64,000 bases of DNA from Malurus cyaneus samueli (taxonomy: Eukaryota > Chordata > Aves > Passeriformes > Maluridae): positions 50,550,847 through 50,614,846 of the forward strand of contig CM019214.1 in NCBI GenBank assembly GCA_009741485.1, read 5' to 3'. Numbering within the stretch: position 1 is the stretch's first letter; every line of letters starts with the position of its first letter. The notes under the pieces are model-generated. The model saw nothing but the letters and a program-made list of their open reading frames with translations, had not been told where the DNA came from and ran no database searches. A program made the translations under genes and the position numbers. Below are positions 23,827 through 36,900 of the stretch, one piece after another.

Positions 23827-26800
23827 GCATAAATATATCTATTGTTTTAAGCTTGTTCTGACATTCAGCTTTCTCTAGCAACAAGAATCATGTGTCCAGA
23901 GGCAGATGCTCTGCATCTTTCTTAAGGTCTCTTTTTTATTTGAAATGCACCAGTCAAAAATACCTTCCAAGAATGCAACATGCTACTTCTTCTGATTCCA
24001 CAATACATCACGTTATTTCTCTTCAACCCCAATTGACTTGGGAAATTTTCTCAGACTATTGTCAATATGGTCTTGAAAGGTCTTCACAGAGAAAGTTTTT
24101 ATCTTGAAACTGCAAGCTGCTCTTTTGTCATCTTCTAAAGTGTGTTTCTACATCCTGTAATAATAGCTGTAATCTAAGTGCTACCAAAAGATGCTTAAGA
24201 CTCTTATTCCTTATACTGTATTTCCCCACTTCAGGGTATCTTTTGATGTGTGTTTCTTCTTTTGTTTGCCATTTCCTCTCTCTTTTTACTGACAGGAGGC
24301 AATTTCACAAATAATCTCATAAAGGGAAAATAGGTAGCTACAGCTGGATAAGTGCGAACAAGCCATTTTGTGCTACTGTAAAGTCCATTTACTGGTGAAA
24401 ACCAATAAATAGATCCAAAAGAAGGCAATCTCTCCTACACAGAAGGCAAGTGTTATAACCAGACATGAAAGACATTCAGAAAAAGGAGAGAAAATAGACT
24501 AAAATAAGTTTAAAATTTCGAGTAGGGTAACATTGCATACCTGGTCTTCATTTTTGGCTTTTAAAAGACAGAGCTGCTGTAATGGACTAATAAAGAGTTA
24601 ACACATGCATTGCAACATGCTTTGATGCCTTTTTGAATGTCTTTTCTTGCTATCTAGGAAATTCTAAATAAATGTAGAGAGAAGTACAAGGCTTCTGAAA
24701 TCAGCGAGAATGTGGACCTAACCATTTTATGATGCAATCAGTTTAACTGAAATGGAATGAAAAAATGAAATCTGAATCCTTTGGTAGAGCAAGAGAACAT
24801 CTCTCCTAAAATAAATCTTTTTTTTTCAGCATTGTTAGAAAATATGTATAAATATCTATATATGCTTGCATACACACACAAAAACAAACATATATGTGAG
24901 TAAGAGATTTAGAGATCATCATCATGGGATAGTTTAGAATACTGGTAAAGAGGCATGATGTCTATGTTCACCTTCAGTATATAACCGCAATCTTGCAAAT
25001 ATCCAGAATATCATATTTCTTGCTGTTGCCCAGAATTTACCTCTTGCCTACATCAAGTTCCTATAAGAAAAATGATAGTATTTTTTTTTTTTAATCCTTG
25101 CCCCTTTTTTTTTCAATCTTTGTCTCTTCAGCTGAATTATTCAGTTTATACTTGCTTTCCTATAAGTTATTTCTCTGTTTTTGCAGAAGATACCTAGGAA
25201 ACCTGTCTTCAATCTATTTTGTCAAACAGGTCTTCAGTACTGCTCCAGCAGTCTCTGAAGCCTCACAATTAAGACTGGGTTTATTTTGGTTTAATGCTGG
25301 AAGCTTTCACCATTCTAACTTTTATCATTCCTAGAGAATGCCCATAGTTGATATTTTATCTATTTTTTTAGCATAATCATAATACCAAAGAATAGTAGTA
25401 ATGAGAGATAAAAAGGGGCGTTACTGTGAAACAGAAGTATGATGAGCACTTTTACATTATAAAATGTATAAAATGTTGGGGGGATTTTTGTCCTTTTTTT
25501 TTTTTAATAGAACTGAAATATCTGAAGATATAACCTTGGAAAAGGAGTTTGAATGCTCCCAGCTATAAATACAGGACCATTACATCACAGTGCTGCTTCA
25601 GTGAGCAATATGACTGAAGCATTAAAAGAAACAAGCTAATTCAGCCTAATTTTCTAGTCATTACCATAGAAAGTACATACCCACAGACCATAATAAAGCA
25701 AAACAAAACAACCAAAAAAACTCCTTTGCAAAATATATAATTTATAATGGCATCATCAAATTTATATGCAAATAGAACATGGACTATACAACTGCAGAAT
25801 GCTTATTTATAACCCAGCACATTGTTACAGCCCTGCACACAAATGAGTGGTGCAAGCCATAGACTGATAAGTGCAAGGAAATAAAGACCTGTAACGTATG
25901 TCTGATGAAATAAATGAAAGTTTTGACCAGATTAATAACACTTCCCTTGGGTTGGACTGGAAACTATGACATTCAAATAATTTCTGCTGCCAGTATTACT
26001 ACTCTGGCAATATGGGATAACAGATAGTTTCATCATATATGATGTCTTATTTTGACTGTATTTTAGAAAAGGAAATTCTAATTTTATACATTTTACATAC
26101 GAATCTGCATTGACAAGGTGTATACATCTTTAAGATCCACTAAAGAAGAACTTGAACTTTAATTTATATACAGCTACCCCAACATTCATTAAGAATAACC
26201 TTAAGGGTGCTGTTAAGAGAGGCTTTACACAGCTTGTGTTCTCTTCCTGCGTGGTTTGTAACATTTAATTGAAATAAATATAGAGGCAAATCAAAACATA
26301 TTCTTTTTCTGTGATTGCATCAGTTCAAAGTCACATATTGTAACTTTTTTTTTTACTTGATTTATTTCTTTTATTTAACTTCTATTAGTTGGTTTGACCC
26401 TTGAATGATGAGACAAAAGAATGGGCTAGCTAAAAGGAAATATAGTGATAATCTTTAGGCTAAAAAAGCACTTTGAACTAAAAAATTTACTCATTTTTCT
26501 TACCTATACTTGGAAAAAATATTTATCATAAGTTGTCCCATTGAATCCTGTCCCCTTTGATTTCGATGAATGCAATCACTCAGATTTTGCCTTACAATAG
26601 AATTTGTATTCTAAAACAGTAGGAAACACAGATTAGGTAAAGATAGACCCTCATTCATACAAGTGATTGAACATGAGGAAATGGAAACTAACTTTTGTAT
26701 GTTGGTTCAGTACAAAATACACCTGGCCTTGGAAGGCAGCTCAGGCAAGGTAGTCAACATCCTGAATAGAGAAAGTGACATAGAGAGGACCTATGACTGC

Positions 26801-27035
26801 CTTCTTGATACTTAGAGTCCTCACCTGAAAACACAGAATATCTTTGGTCTTAGTAGTTTCTACATGAATGTGTTTGTTAGTGATATTTTATTGAGTGTCT
26901 GAGTTCATTTTTACCAAAATTTACCCTTATTTACCCTTACCAGAATTTACTCTTTTCCCTCGGGTGTTAGTGGAAGATGCTGTTTAAACAATGGGAAATA
27001 TAAGAAATAACCCAAACAACTGGGTTTTTTCTGTT

Positions 27036-27068
<33 letters not shown>

Positions 27069-28620
27069 TGTGTGTATGTGTGTGTTTGGTTAGTTGGCTG
27101 ATAAAGGTTTTTCTTTTCTTATTTTTTTTTTTTTTTTTACTTTTTTTAATTTGTTTTGGGTTTGGCTAACTTCAGTTACTTTTTGCTTGAGAAAGTTCAT
27201 CATCAACTAAAGTGATATAAAGCCTGCATCAATCTGTGAACTTGAATTTTACATGCTGTGACACTAATTTCTTGTCATGATCCATTGAAGGAAGAGGAGA
27301 TGAGTACCACTCTGGTTTACTCTTGTTTTCTGAGCAAGAGACTGAGGAGCAGTGACCCAGCACAGACCTAGAAGTCATCTTCATGTTCCTTCTGGGCATT
27401 CTACATACTTATTTTTATAGAAGTTAAAGATTATTTTTAGAAAAGCTCGCATATAAGTCTACATGGAATGTCAACATATTTGTGTCGACAAATCAGTAAC
27501 ACAAAGATGATGGGAATTCACCTGAATAGTCACTAAGCTATACATATGTTGTGTTGGAAATCACAGTCTCTGAACTAGGTAAAAAACAAAACAAAGCAAG
27601 AAAAATACAAACCAAACCAAAGCAAAAAAAAAAAAAAAAATCAAAATTAAAAACAAAAATAAATAAAAAAGACCAAGGAGAAATTTTGACAGAGGAGCTT
27701 AATAAAAAGTCCAGGCAGTGTGAATTGTCATTTATCAGAAAATCATTAGCTATTGCTACGGTTTTGAGCCATGGATTGCAGCCCAGATATTTAGCTTCAT
27801 GCAAGTAATAAAAAAAAAGGCATTAGGCTAGCAGTTTAGCTTTTTAATAAAGCTAAATTTGGTCCAAGGAACTTTAATGCTATTACAGCATAGGGCACTT
27901 GAAAGTTAAGCATGTTTCCATCTCTTTTGTTATGGTAGTGTGCTTGAAGTATCAGTTTCATTAGGTTTATTTGCATTTGCAGAATGTTTTTCTATAAGAG
28001 GCTGAAGGAGCACTTCATCTGGGTCTGCAGTGAAGAAAGAATGGTGAGATTGCTGTACTGACTGTGCCTGCAGTTCAAGACTAAAGCTGTCGGAATTCAG
28101 TGGTTTTTTTTAATTGAGAAAGCACATAAAAGCAATTTACTAAATAGCACACAGTCGCCAATAAAAATGCTAGGGATTAGAGCAGTTCTTAGCACTGCCC
28201 TAGACCAATCTGGAGTGACTGGGTCTAGCGTAATGCAGACAGTTAGCAAACAAGTTCTGGCACAATAGAGAGTTCACGTGCTTGTGAGCTGAACTTGATT
28301 TTTATGTTTAAACAAGCTCACATAGCCTTGATATGAGAAAAGATGTGGAAGGATAAGATCTGTATAGGGGCTTGTAGTTTCTCATAACACTTTAAAGAAA
28401 CAGCTACTAAAAATTGCTTCAGATTTTTAGATATGTTTAAGGATGCATATCAAATACAGGACACAACACAAGCTTCACAGCACTTAAAGCTGTTTTTGAA
28501 AAATAGGTATCAAAATAGGTACCAAAATTAGTTCAGTTTTCAAAAACGCACATTAACAGAGAAAAAGGGTACTTTGAGTGTAAAAGGTATCAAACACAGA
28601 AAAGTGACCCCATAAAATAT
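23827..28620. other. AT-rich noncoding stretch
   Basis: Simple tracts only: T-rich and (GT)n at 27036-27140, A-rich at 27580-27670. No repeat family or exon recognised. The 85-90-codon frames at 27538-27808 are on the A-rich tract. Confidence 0.55.
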
Positions 28621-28653
28621 ATTTTTCTTTTGCTGTTTTCTTCTCCTTTACAG

Positions 28654-28752
28654 AACTGGGAGACTTTAAAAGACTGGGATGAATTCTGTGTGCTGCAAGA
28701 AATAACTCCCTATTCAGCTAAGCTGGAAATTCCAGAATTTGCATCACTGTAA
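28654..28752 (+). other. Possible terminal coding exon (unconfirmed)
   Basis: A long pyrimidine tract ending TTCTTCTCCTTTACAG at 28638-28653 is a strong acceptor-like signal. Directly after it a frame runs 32 codons to TAA at 28750-28752, with balanced protein-like composition (it begins NWETLKDWDEFCVLQ). I do not recognise the protein. It does not join in frame to the possible donor at 137, because the phases differ. Short open frames after CAG arise by chance, so this is a lead only. Confidence 0.2.
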
Positions 28753-28880
28753 AAATGAACTTAATCTTACCTTTACGTTAAACATAATCCTATTGGCATA
28801 GCAGAGTTTCATATAAATGCTTCCTTTAGATATTTGCAATTAATGGAGCACCCTGATCACTATTTCAAGAAATAATGACA

Positions 28881-28946
28881 GTGATGAGGATGAGGGTGAT
28901 GATGATTGATGATGATGATGATGAGGATGAGGATGATGATGATGAT
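28881..28946. repeat. Imperfect (GAT)n microsatellite
   Basis: A run of GAT units with interspersed GAG and GGT variants, about 22 units. Frames through it would read poly-Asp or poly-Met and show no gene context. Confidence 0.95.
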
Positions 28947-29650
28947 AAAGTAGGAACTGTCCTTTGAAAAACTTACTAGTCATCTATGTTGCAACTGATA
29001 GTTCCCTTTTATTTGTTTGTCCCACCTGTATTTCACATAAATATTTGTTTCCATTGTGAAACATAAAAGCTTTCTTATGAATCATTTTTCTAAGATTTTC
29101 ATTTACATGTTTTCTGGTGTGGGTTTTTTCTGCTGTCTTTGCATAATATAGTGTAACCCTCAGAAAACACCCATATGAAAATTTGAATTATGAAATTCAT
29201 AGCATAACTTAAGTTATATTTAGTTCTTTCTTAATAATATTCTGTCAAACAGCATGTTTTGAATTTCTAGTAAGTCTGGCAAAATAAAAGCTCAATATTT
29301 AATATTTATGTCAGTTTAGTAATGAATATATAATCAATTACAGAATGAGAAATAGAATTAAATTATTAGAATACTAGTGATTCGGTTTGCCTGAAATGAA
29401 TTTAGACTTGATTTTCTTCTTTGTTCTTATTGGGTATGTCACTCATTTTGAAGCATGCTTGTGATTCTCTGTTTTATCATATCTGATAAAGCATCCCACA
29501 GACTCAGTGAGTGAAGAATGCTCTATGAATGAGAAATTCTGGCCAAAAAAAAACGAAAAACCCAACTATTCTTTGCCTATTTATAAACAGAAATTCTTGT
29601 TAAGTACCTTGGTTCAGCCACAACAAACCTCTTGGAAAAAGTTTTCTGAA
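28947..29650. other. AT-rich noncoding stretch
   Basis: Nothing recognised up to the CR1 fragment that follows. Confidence 0.55.
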
Positions 29651-29654
29651 AATG

Positions 29655-29945
29655 TGCTGTTTAGTGTGCCTAATGCTGTGTCTGAAGTTCCCAGGACATA
29701 GTTGACCCTCCTGGCTGCCAGGGCACTGCTGATCCATATCCAACTTTCTGTTTAAAGGGACCCCCAGGTCCCTTTCCATGTTGCTGCTTTCCATGTTCTT
29801 GTTCCCTGTTTTATAGACCAGTATTGCCCATCACAGGTACAGAATCTGTCACTTTTCCTGGTTGGTGATTGCCCATCTCTAATTTGTTGAGGTGTCTCTG
29901 CAGGACCTCTCTGCCCTCAAGGGAGTTGACGTTTTTACTAAATGA
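29655..29945 (-). mobile_element. CR1 LINE ORF2 C-terminal fragment
   Basis: On the minus strand the conceptual reading contains EGREVLQRHLNKLE, then a MERDLGVPLNRKLDM stretch and a QQC... block. These correspond to the region of CR1 ORF2 just after the reverse transcriptase, where the known family has an E-G-R-D-x-I-Q-R-D-L pattern and a K-D-L-G-V-L-V-D pattern. A frame shift and several changes make it non-functional. Both ends are truncated. Confidence 0.8.
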
Positions 29946-32403
29946 AATTGGTTTGATTGGACCTAATACATATATTCTTCCACTTCCAGTTCTAGTAATA
30001 AAAAAGGAAGTTTTAAGCTCTCTCATCTTAATTTGGAAATGTTTAATACTTAGATCTCAATAGTATGGTTTAGTTGACTAACAGCAAGAAAGACAATCAG
30101 ATGCATCAGATTTACAAATTTAAGTAACTTTTTTGCACCAATGTATTTTTGCTTTAAGCATTATTTCCCATTTTTAATACTTTTTTAGTTTAGACTTGAG
30201 TGGTAAAATTTATGTCTACTGTTTGCACTTTTTATGAGAAACCAAATCAAAGAATAATATTGTGTTTTCTATTGAATTTGGTTTTATCACTGAAAGCATT
30301 GGCAGGGAAGATTAGGGAAAAAAAAAAAAAAATAAAAAAACCCACCACTTTGCATTACTCACCTCTTAATATTTAAACCAATGTTATATGTCTCAAGGTA
30401 CAATACACACATCCTAAAGTGGTAAAATCTCTAAACTGACCCCAAAAGCCATTATCTCTTCTGCCACTGACACACAAGTATTTAACCTTCTTTCCTTACT
30501 TCTCTTCAACCTCTTCTTCAAATAGTGATTCTCCCAGGATCATCATTGCAAAAACTCCCTGCACTTCTTGCTGCACACAAATTAGGATGTGAAAATCAAT
30601 GGATGTGTCCTCAAGGAGCTGCATTCTGGCCTTATGACCTCACACAGTTTCCAGCTAGCTACTCAGCCTACTGGCCTAACTTGTTATCTTAGCACACCCC
30701 ACATTCACATCCTCTTTTTTTCAGGTGCACTTCAGTCCTGCACTCACCTTTTACTGACTTTCAGGGTGCTATTTTCTATCTATTACTTACTCACTTAACC
30801 CTTGTTTTGCCACTAAGTTTAGGCATAAATTTGCTCCAAGAATTTATTCCCATATAAAGAGATATTGCACAAAAAGAAGCCTAACCTTATTTATTGTGTG
30901 TCCTTTGAAGTGTTGTTTTGTCCTAAACTGTCAGATTTCATGAACACAGTTAACTCTCAGGGAAGAATTTTATCTTCTGAGGAGAAAAACATTTATGTTA
31001 AAACAGAAGCCTGAGGCACACGTTAACCTATGGAATCAAGATTGGAATATCATGGGGTTTTCTTTCTTTAGTCTTTTGTGTGAATTTATCCAGGGTAGAA
31101 GGGAAAGGGAAACCCAAAAACAGAAACAAATTTGAAAATACAATAATGAATAAATCTGCACTGGAGGTTTCCTACACATGAATGAGAAATGTAGAAGTAA
31201 AACTGTCAAGCCACAGATTCAATAGGTGTTATAACCAGCCCCAAATCACAAAATCATAGTATGCAATTTATTTTCAGAAAGTTTATGAAAACAAATCCAG
31301 CCAACCAGCATAGAAACTTTGAATTCAGTAATGTTTATTCAGTTCCTTAAGGCAGCATCTGGTCGGAAGGTTTGGCTTATATAATAGAAGGCATATTAGC
31401 TCCAGGTCTCTAAAGGGAGACACAGGGGAACACAACAGCAGCAAAGATCAGAGTGCCTGGTTTCTGTTTGTGGTTAGAGCTGAAAATGTGGAGAGGTACA
31501 ACCTCATTAGGAGAAGTACAAACCAATGCTAGCACAGGGAGTGACAGCCAAAGCAGCATGAGTTGGCATCAAAGTTGGCAAAGGGTGCCAGAATCCATTC
31601 AGAGACTTCAAACCTTTTTAACCCTCTCCCACATGTACTCTCCAAGAGGTTTGAAACTTGAAATGCATCCTTCTCTGTAATGTTAGTGTCAGAAGTGAAG
31701 GAAAAAGGATTCAGAAGAACACTGATCTATATGCTAGCCATTGATCACTCCTTATTATTTCAATAAAACAAATGAACAAAAAATGAAAAATATGAGAACT
31801 GGCATGCAAAGTGGTCTAACGCCTCTTCCCACTAAGGTTACATTAAATGTTTTCTTGTTTACATTTACTACATGCTTTAGAGTGTTCTGCTGGCTTTATA
31901 CTTTCAGACTTTAGAGCAAAATGCACAAATTATTTTGAAGAGAGAATAGGCAACTGTTACTTGTATAAAAGGCAGTGCAAGCCTTTCATTTTCCTTCCTC
32001 ACAGCATGCAGTAAAAACTGTCATCAAAATACAACAGCTCCCAAAGTAAATTGAGAGCAAATATATACACACGACTGCAGTCTCATTAAAAGTTCTTAAA
32101 AGTATCTGTGTCTACAGAGAGGAACTGCCTTTTTCCTGAAGGCAGTAGAGTTTTTGCATTTTTCTGACTTTGTCTCTGTCTTTCAACCTAATTTTTAAAT
32201 CCATTCATGTGCAATATGAAAGGAAAAAAAAAATCTTATTCTGGGTTAGGAAAAAAAGATAAAGAAGGCAGGCAAAACAGATGGAAACATAATTTTATAA
32301 CTAGTTTTCCAAATAATTAGTGAGCAATTTCTACTTCAATAATTAAAATAATGAAAAAAAATCATTACTATTTAATTATTGATATACCAAATGAAAGCTA
32401 TTA
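29946..32403. other. AT-rich noncoding stretch
   Basis: A-rich run at 30318-30341. A GC-richer piece at 31340-31690 was not assigned to any family. No gene recognised. Confidence 0.5.
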
Positions 32404-33958
32404 TACTACTGGAGAAGTCTCTGGGATGGCAACGCAGAGCAACAGAGCATAACTTCATGGTGGAAAAAGAAAGGCTCCTGTGCCTGTTGCACAATACTTA
32501 AGGGCCATCTACTTGCAATTTGGAAGTCTATCAGTGATTCATTTGGCACTTCATAATCTCTCATCTCCACATCCTCAGGCTGCTGTAGTGGCTTTGCCCT
32601 GGTGTCCAGAGGACTCTTAACCTCATGGCCTGGCGCTCGCAGAGTGTGAATTGTTGTCATTCTGGATTTCTTACAGAAAATAATGGATGCCCAGAGAAGG
32701 AGATTTGTCTGCAGTGCCAATTGCTGTTCATGGCAGGCCACTGGGCAGAATGTTTCCATTTTCTTTCTCTTCCCTTTATTTACTTTTTTAAATTTACATA
32801 ATTGTTCGGGGATTTTTTGCTCTGTCTTGGTTACCTGAAATTGGTGAATTCTGTTAGCTTAGGCCCCACAAAGTAATCTCTGCACTTGGAAGCCTCTCCC
32901 AGTTTTGCACCACTGCACAAGTAACTGAATTAGTTTGGGCTGGGTTTTTTTTAGTTTTTTTGTACAAGGATAAATAGAATAAGAAAAGTGATATAATGCT
33001 AATCTACAAATTATTTGCAGTTAAAAAACTTTTCACCCTGACTGCAATTAGGAGTGAGAGGATGAGTAAAGAAATTGTGTTTTATTTGAAGATTACTTTA
33101 GAAAATATGCATAAGAATTTATCTTTTCTTACAGTTCTGGTCTGAGCCTTTAAATTTTATGCTTAAAAAAAAAGTGGATATAGATTCAGTTTGAGTTTCT
33201 AGAATAATTTTAGCAGATTAATAAAACCTAAATGAACACCCTTAAAAACAATCAGCCCAAATTTTAATCTTTCACAGAGTATTTCAGTCAGTATTTTATT
33301 CAACAACTATATTAAAAATATATGCTGTTTCTAAGAACACCTGTGGGAAATAAAAGAGCAGCTAAAATGAGAAAACATTTAATAATGGAAATAATTATCT
33401 CTCAAAAAAATGCAGACGACAATATGATGAACAGACAAAAAGTCCACAGAGTAATACTATGAAGAACTAATCTCATATCAAAATGCAATAAGGATACTTT
33501 TTAATTAGAATAAAAATTAGTTTGAAAAGCGCAATATAGAGATATTCGCTAATCAAGAATGTGGTCTACAAGCATATATTTTACCAATGAAGTAAAAATT
33601 GGAAGTGTTTTGAGATCTGACTCATAAAAGAAAAGCTGATTGGGCAATGATAGGCCTAATTCAAGAACTTGGTAATGTTCATAAATATTTAATTATAAGA
33701 AACAAAGTTTTCAGCCTTCCCTGATAGTCAGGTTTGCATCGAGTGAAAAACTGTAACTTGTAAAATAAACAAAAACAAGGACTTGTAAAACAAATATTTT
33801 TTTCCCATTAAGGCAAATTAATCAAGGTACAAATCCAACAATTCTTAAATAAAAATTCTGAAAACAAGATTTTTTGTTCTGTTGCAATGATCCCTGTCAT
33901 GTGCCAACACTACCGTTACTGATCAGGGTTTATTTTATTGGCACTTTTTGTGCTCTAC
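32404..33958. other. Noncoding stretch with an unassigned 117-codon minus-strand frame
   Basis: The frame at 32406-32759 (minus) lies in a slightly GC-rich patch and contains a short hydrophobic piece followed by CKKSR. No homolog is recognised and the length is within chance for 64 kb of six-frame sequence. The rest is AT-rich with no recognised feature. Confidence 0.4.
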
Positions 33959-33984
33959 CATTGGCTAGTTAGAACTAGCCAATG
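33959..33984. repeat. Perfect palindrome, 12-base arms
   Basis: CATTGGCTAGTT, two bases (AG), then the exact complement AACTAGCCAATG. It contains the ATTGG/CCAAT box on both arms, which is the NF-Y binding core. It may form a cruciform; function is unknown. Confidence 0.95.
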
Positions 33985-36900
33985 AAGAATACCAAGTGTT
34001 TTACCATGTAAAAATAGAAATATCATTCAACTTCAAGACCTGCCATGGATCGTGTTTACCTGAAGTCCAAATAATGTTAAAGGTGGCTTGATGCAGAAAA
34101 TAAGAACATAACAAATAAATATGGGTTTATTACAGCATAACCTATACGAGTCACATAATTGCATGCATTTTGCATGAAGCTCTGCATAAACAATAAAAAG
34201 TGTTTTGGGGAGGTATATAAAGATTTCTAGAAATGAAAAGTCAGATTAAATTAGTTTACCATCAGATGCTGTAACTGGAAGAAGGCATCACGTAGTGTTC
34301 ACTCATTTTCAGACCAGCCTACGGTATGACTATATCTATCTGTAAAACTAAAATGTAAAACTAAAGAGACCTTTTAACAATAAAGTTTATTATACACGTT
34401 TGCAGTTACCTATCCTGAAGTCATGTTTCCTTAGTTACATCTCCATCTTAACTCCCAGGTTGATTCACTCAGAATATTCCTGTCTTAGATGACAAACATC
34501 CACTTGTATTTTGCTGATTTCAAGGATATTTATAAAGGGATCACTTACTAAAATAGCTAGTGAACACTTTTTGAAGACACTATAAATCAAGGGGAAGGAA
34601 TGGTGAAAAAAAAATCTGAGATATTTAGTCAGATCAAATTGACAACCATTTTTTCCCTATTCTTCCATTTGCTTCCCAGCTATCATATCAGCTTTTGGTA
34701 TATTCCTTCTGAAGTTGCTATTTCAGCAATTTCCATTTATTTATTCAGACATCATTTTTAGACTCTGTTTTTTTACTGTGTCAAAAATAAAATTTTCTAT
34801 ATGTTTTTCTCCATGGAGTTTAAAAGCAAACTGATTTTGAATAGTAAGGTATTAAAAAAATCCAATCAAAACCCATTGGCTTTTTATTTCAGCAATCACA
34901 ATGATAATTTCTTGAAAGCAGCTCTTTCCATCTTTACTGTAAACCTCAAATCACACTGTAGCATTGTTGTTTACATTTGGCATAGAGCAATGTGAAAGAT
35001 TCATCTTTACAAATGTCATACAGTGATAGGAAGGACCAGCAGAAGACTGGTAGCCTTAGTAACCAGTTTCAAAAGTAAATCAATCTTCTCTCTATCCCTT
35101 CCTTTCTTTGTTTAAGAGTTCACAGCAAAGTTGCATTCTTGACAAATTCACAGTATCTCTAATTGTTCTTCATTTCCAAGAATGGAAACAATGTAAAACA
35201 AGTTATAGATGTCCCCATTCAGCATGAGCAATAAAGCTTAAAGATCTGTGAGATCTGACTGCATTCATTTCTTATTTATTCTATTTTATAAATGGGAAGT
35301 TAGACAATGTGAAGCCAAAGGTACTATTTTGAAGTAAAGAAAGCCAAGAATAAGTTCATGTAACTGATTGTGGATCTACATGGCTGATCTAGGGGAAAAT
35401 GGCAAAGCAAAACCAATTCAGCCTAATTTTTTATCTACTATCAAATGGAGTACGTCTGCTGAAATGCACAGTAATATAAATGCAGATTAAGCCCCAAAAA
35501 CTGTAACTAGTAACTGTTATCAGAATAAATTCCAGGCTGGAATTTTACTCCAGACTGGAGTTTTAAAGAAGAATCTCAAGGAGAAAATTAAGATTAGATC
35601 AACACTATCCTGTAATTCCAGATTATATACTCTGGGTACTCACTTAACATTTAATAAAACATCAGCATTCCTACATGCTGCGCAGCCCAATTTTACATCT
35701 GTCAAATCCCTGCATGTATTCATGAACTTTTTAAGATTAGTGAGCTAGGAAAATGCAAATTTTGGAAGTAATATTTTCTGGAGGGGAGAAGGACAACTTA
35801 CAACATTTCCTGATGTTTTGGAAATGAGTTCAGTATTAGAAGCCCAAGACCTATTACCAGCAGCCTGGTGGAGAAAAGAAACCAAAACAAAACAAACCAA
35901 AATTGGAGCTAAAATGTTGGGGGGGGGGAAGTGTGAAAATTGTGGTACAAAAATTGTGTAAATGGTTAGTTAAAGTTCCCCTTGAACTCAAGATTATGGA
36001 ACTGGGATACCAGGGATAGATTGAAAGCATACTTCCAGCATCTCTAATTAAGCAATTATTACATTTTATTATTATTTTTTTAATTTTATTTGGGTACAAT
36101 AGCAAATTGAAGCAGCAGAACTTAAGGTGATATACATTTTCATGCTTTTTATGTTGGCTTCTCATGCCTGCCAATTTTCTTTTGTTCATATTTATAAGCA
36201 GAATGAATTAAAACCCCAAAAGAAAACATCTCCCACAAACCCCCCTGGTATTTCCTGTACATACTGAGAGAAGTACTCTATGATGCTTGCTCAGTTTAGA
36301 ATTCAAGATGTTTTGAAGTTGTGAAGTCTCAACATAAGGGCAGGAATGGCAATGGTGCCTGTGGACAGCTGAATGTCCAGCAATCACCACGTAAATCTAA
36401 AGAGATCAAGGAGACCTGAGCCCATGGTGGGAATTCAAATCATCATGACAGTGCTGAGTTCAACAAGAAATAAGGCCCTACACAGCACACCTCTGTTGCA
36501 GCTCAGGCAAGAACAGAGCCTAAATGCAATGTGCAGATCAATAGGCAGAATCTGCATGCACAGGAGCTCAGGTGAAGCATTTGACAGCTCTCTGGCAGGA
36601 TATGACTTTCTACTGCTCATTTCTCTTTCTGGAAATTTTTCTGTATTTATAGATGTCAGGTGTACAAGGTCACACAAATACACTGTGTCATAGATGGCTT
36701 TCAACACAAGCTGCTCAACCTTGGCAAAAAGGTTGCAAAGAATTGTGGAAAAACTCACTTATAGGCTGGTCAGGTCAGCTAAAGCCTCCTAATGCACTAA
36801 AGACTCTGACAGAAAAATTCTTTATTATCCAAAACCCAGAGGGCTGTTATTTTTTCTCATTATTGCTTCAGATAGATCCTTAGCCAAATAGAGTAAAAAT

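Noticed and set aside
23605..23884. Phe/Leu-rich plus and Lys/Asn-rich minus frames
   Set aside because: Low-complexity translation of the T-rich tract.
28881..28946. GAT array considered as a CRISPR-like or coding repeat
   Set aside because: It is a plain trinucleotide microsatellite without spacers or a surrounding frame.
32406..32759. 117-codon minus-strand frame with a hydrophobic piece followed by CKKSR
   Set aside because: Looked like a membrane-protein tail, but the hydrophobic run is too short and no family was recognised.
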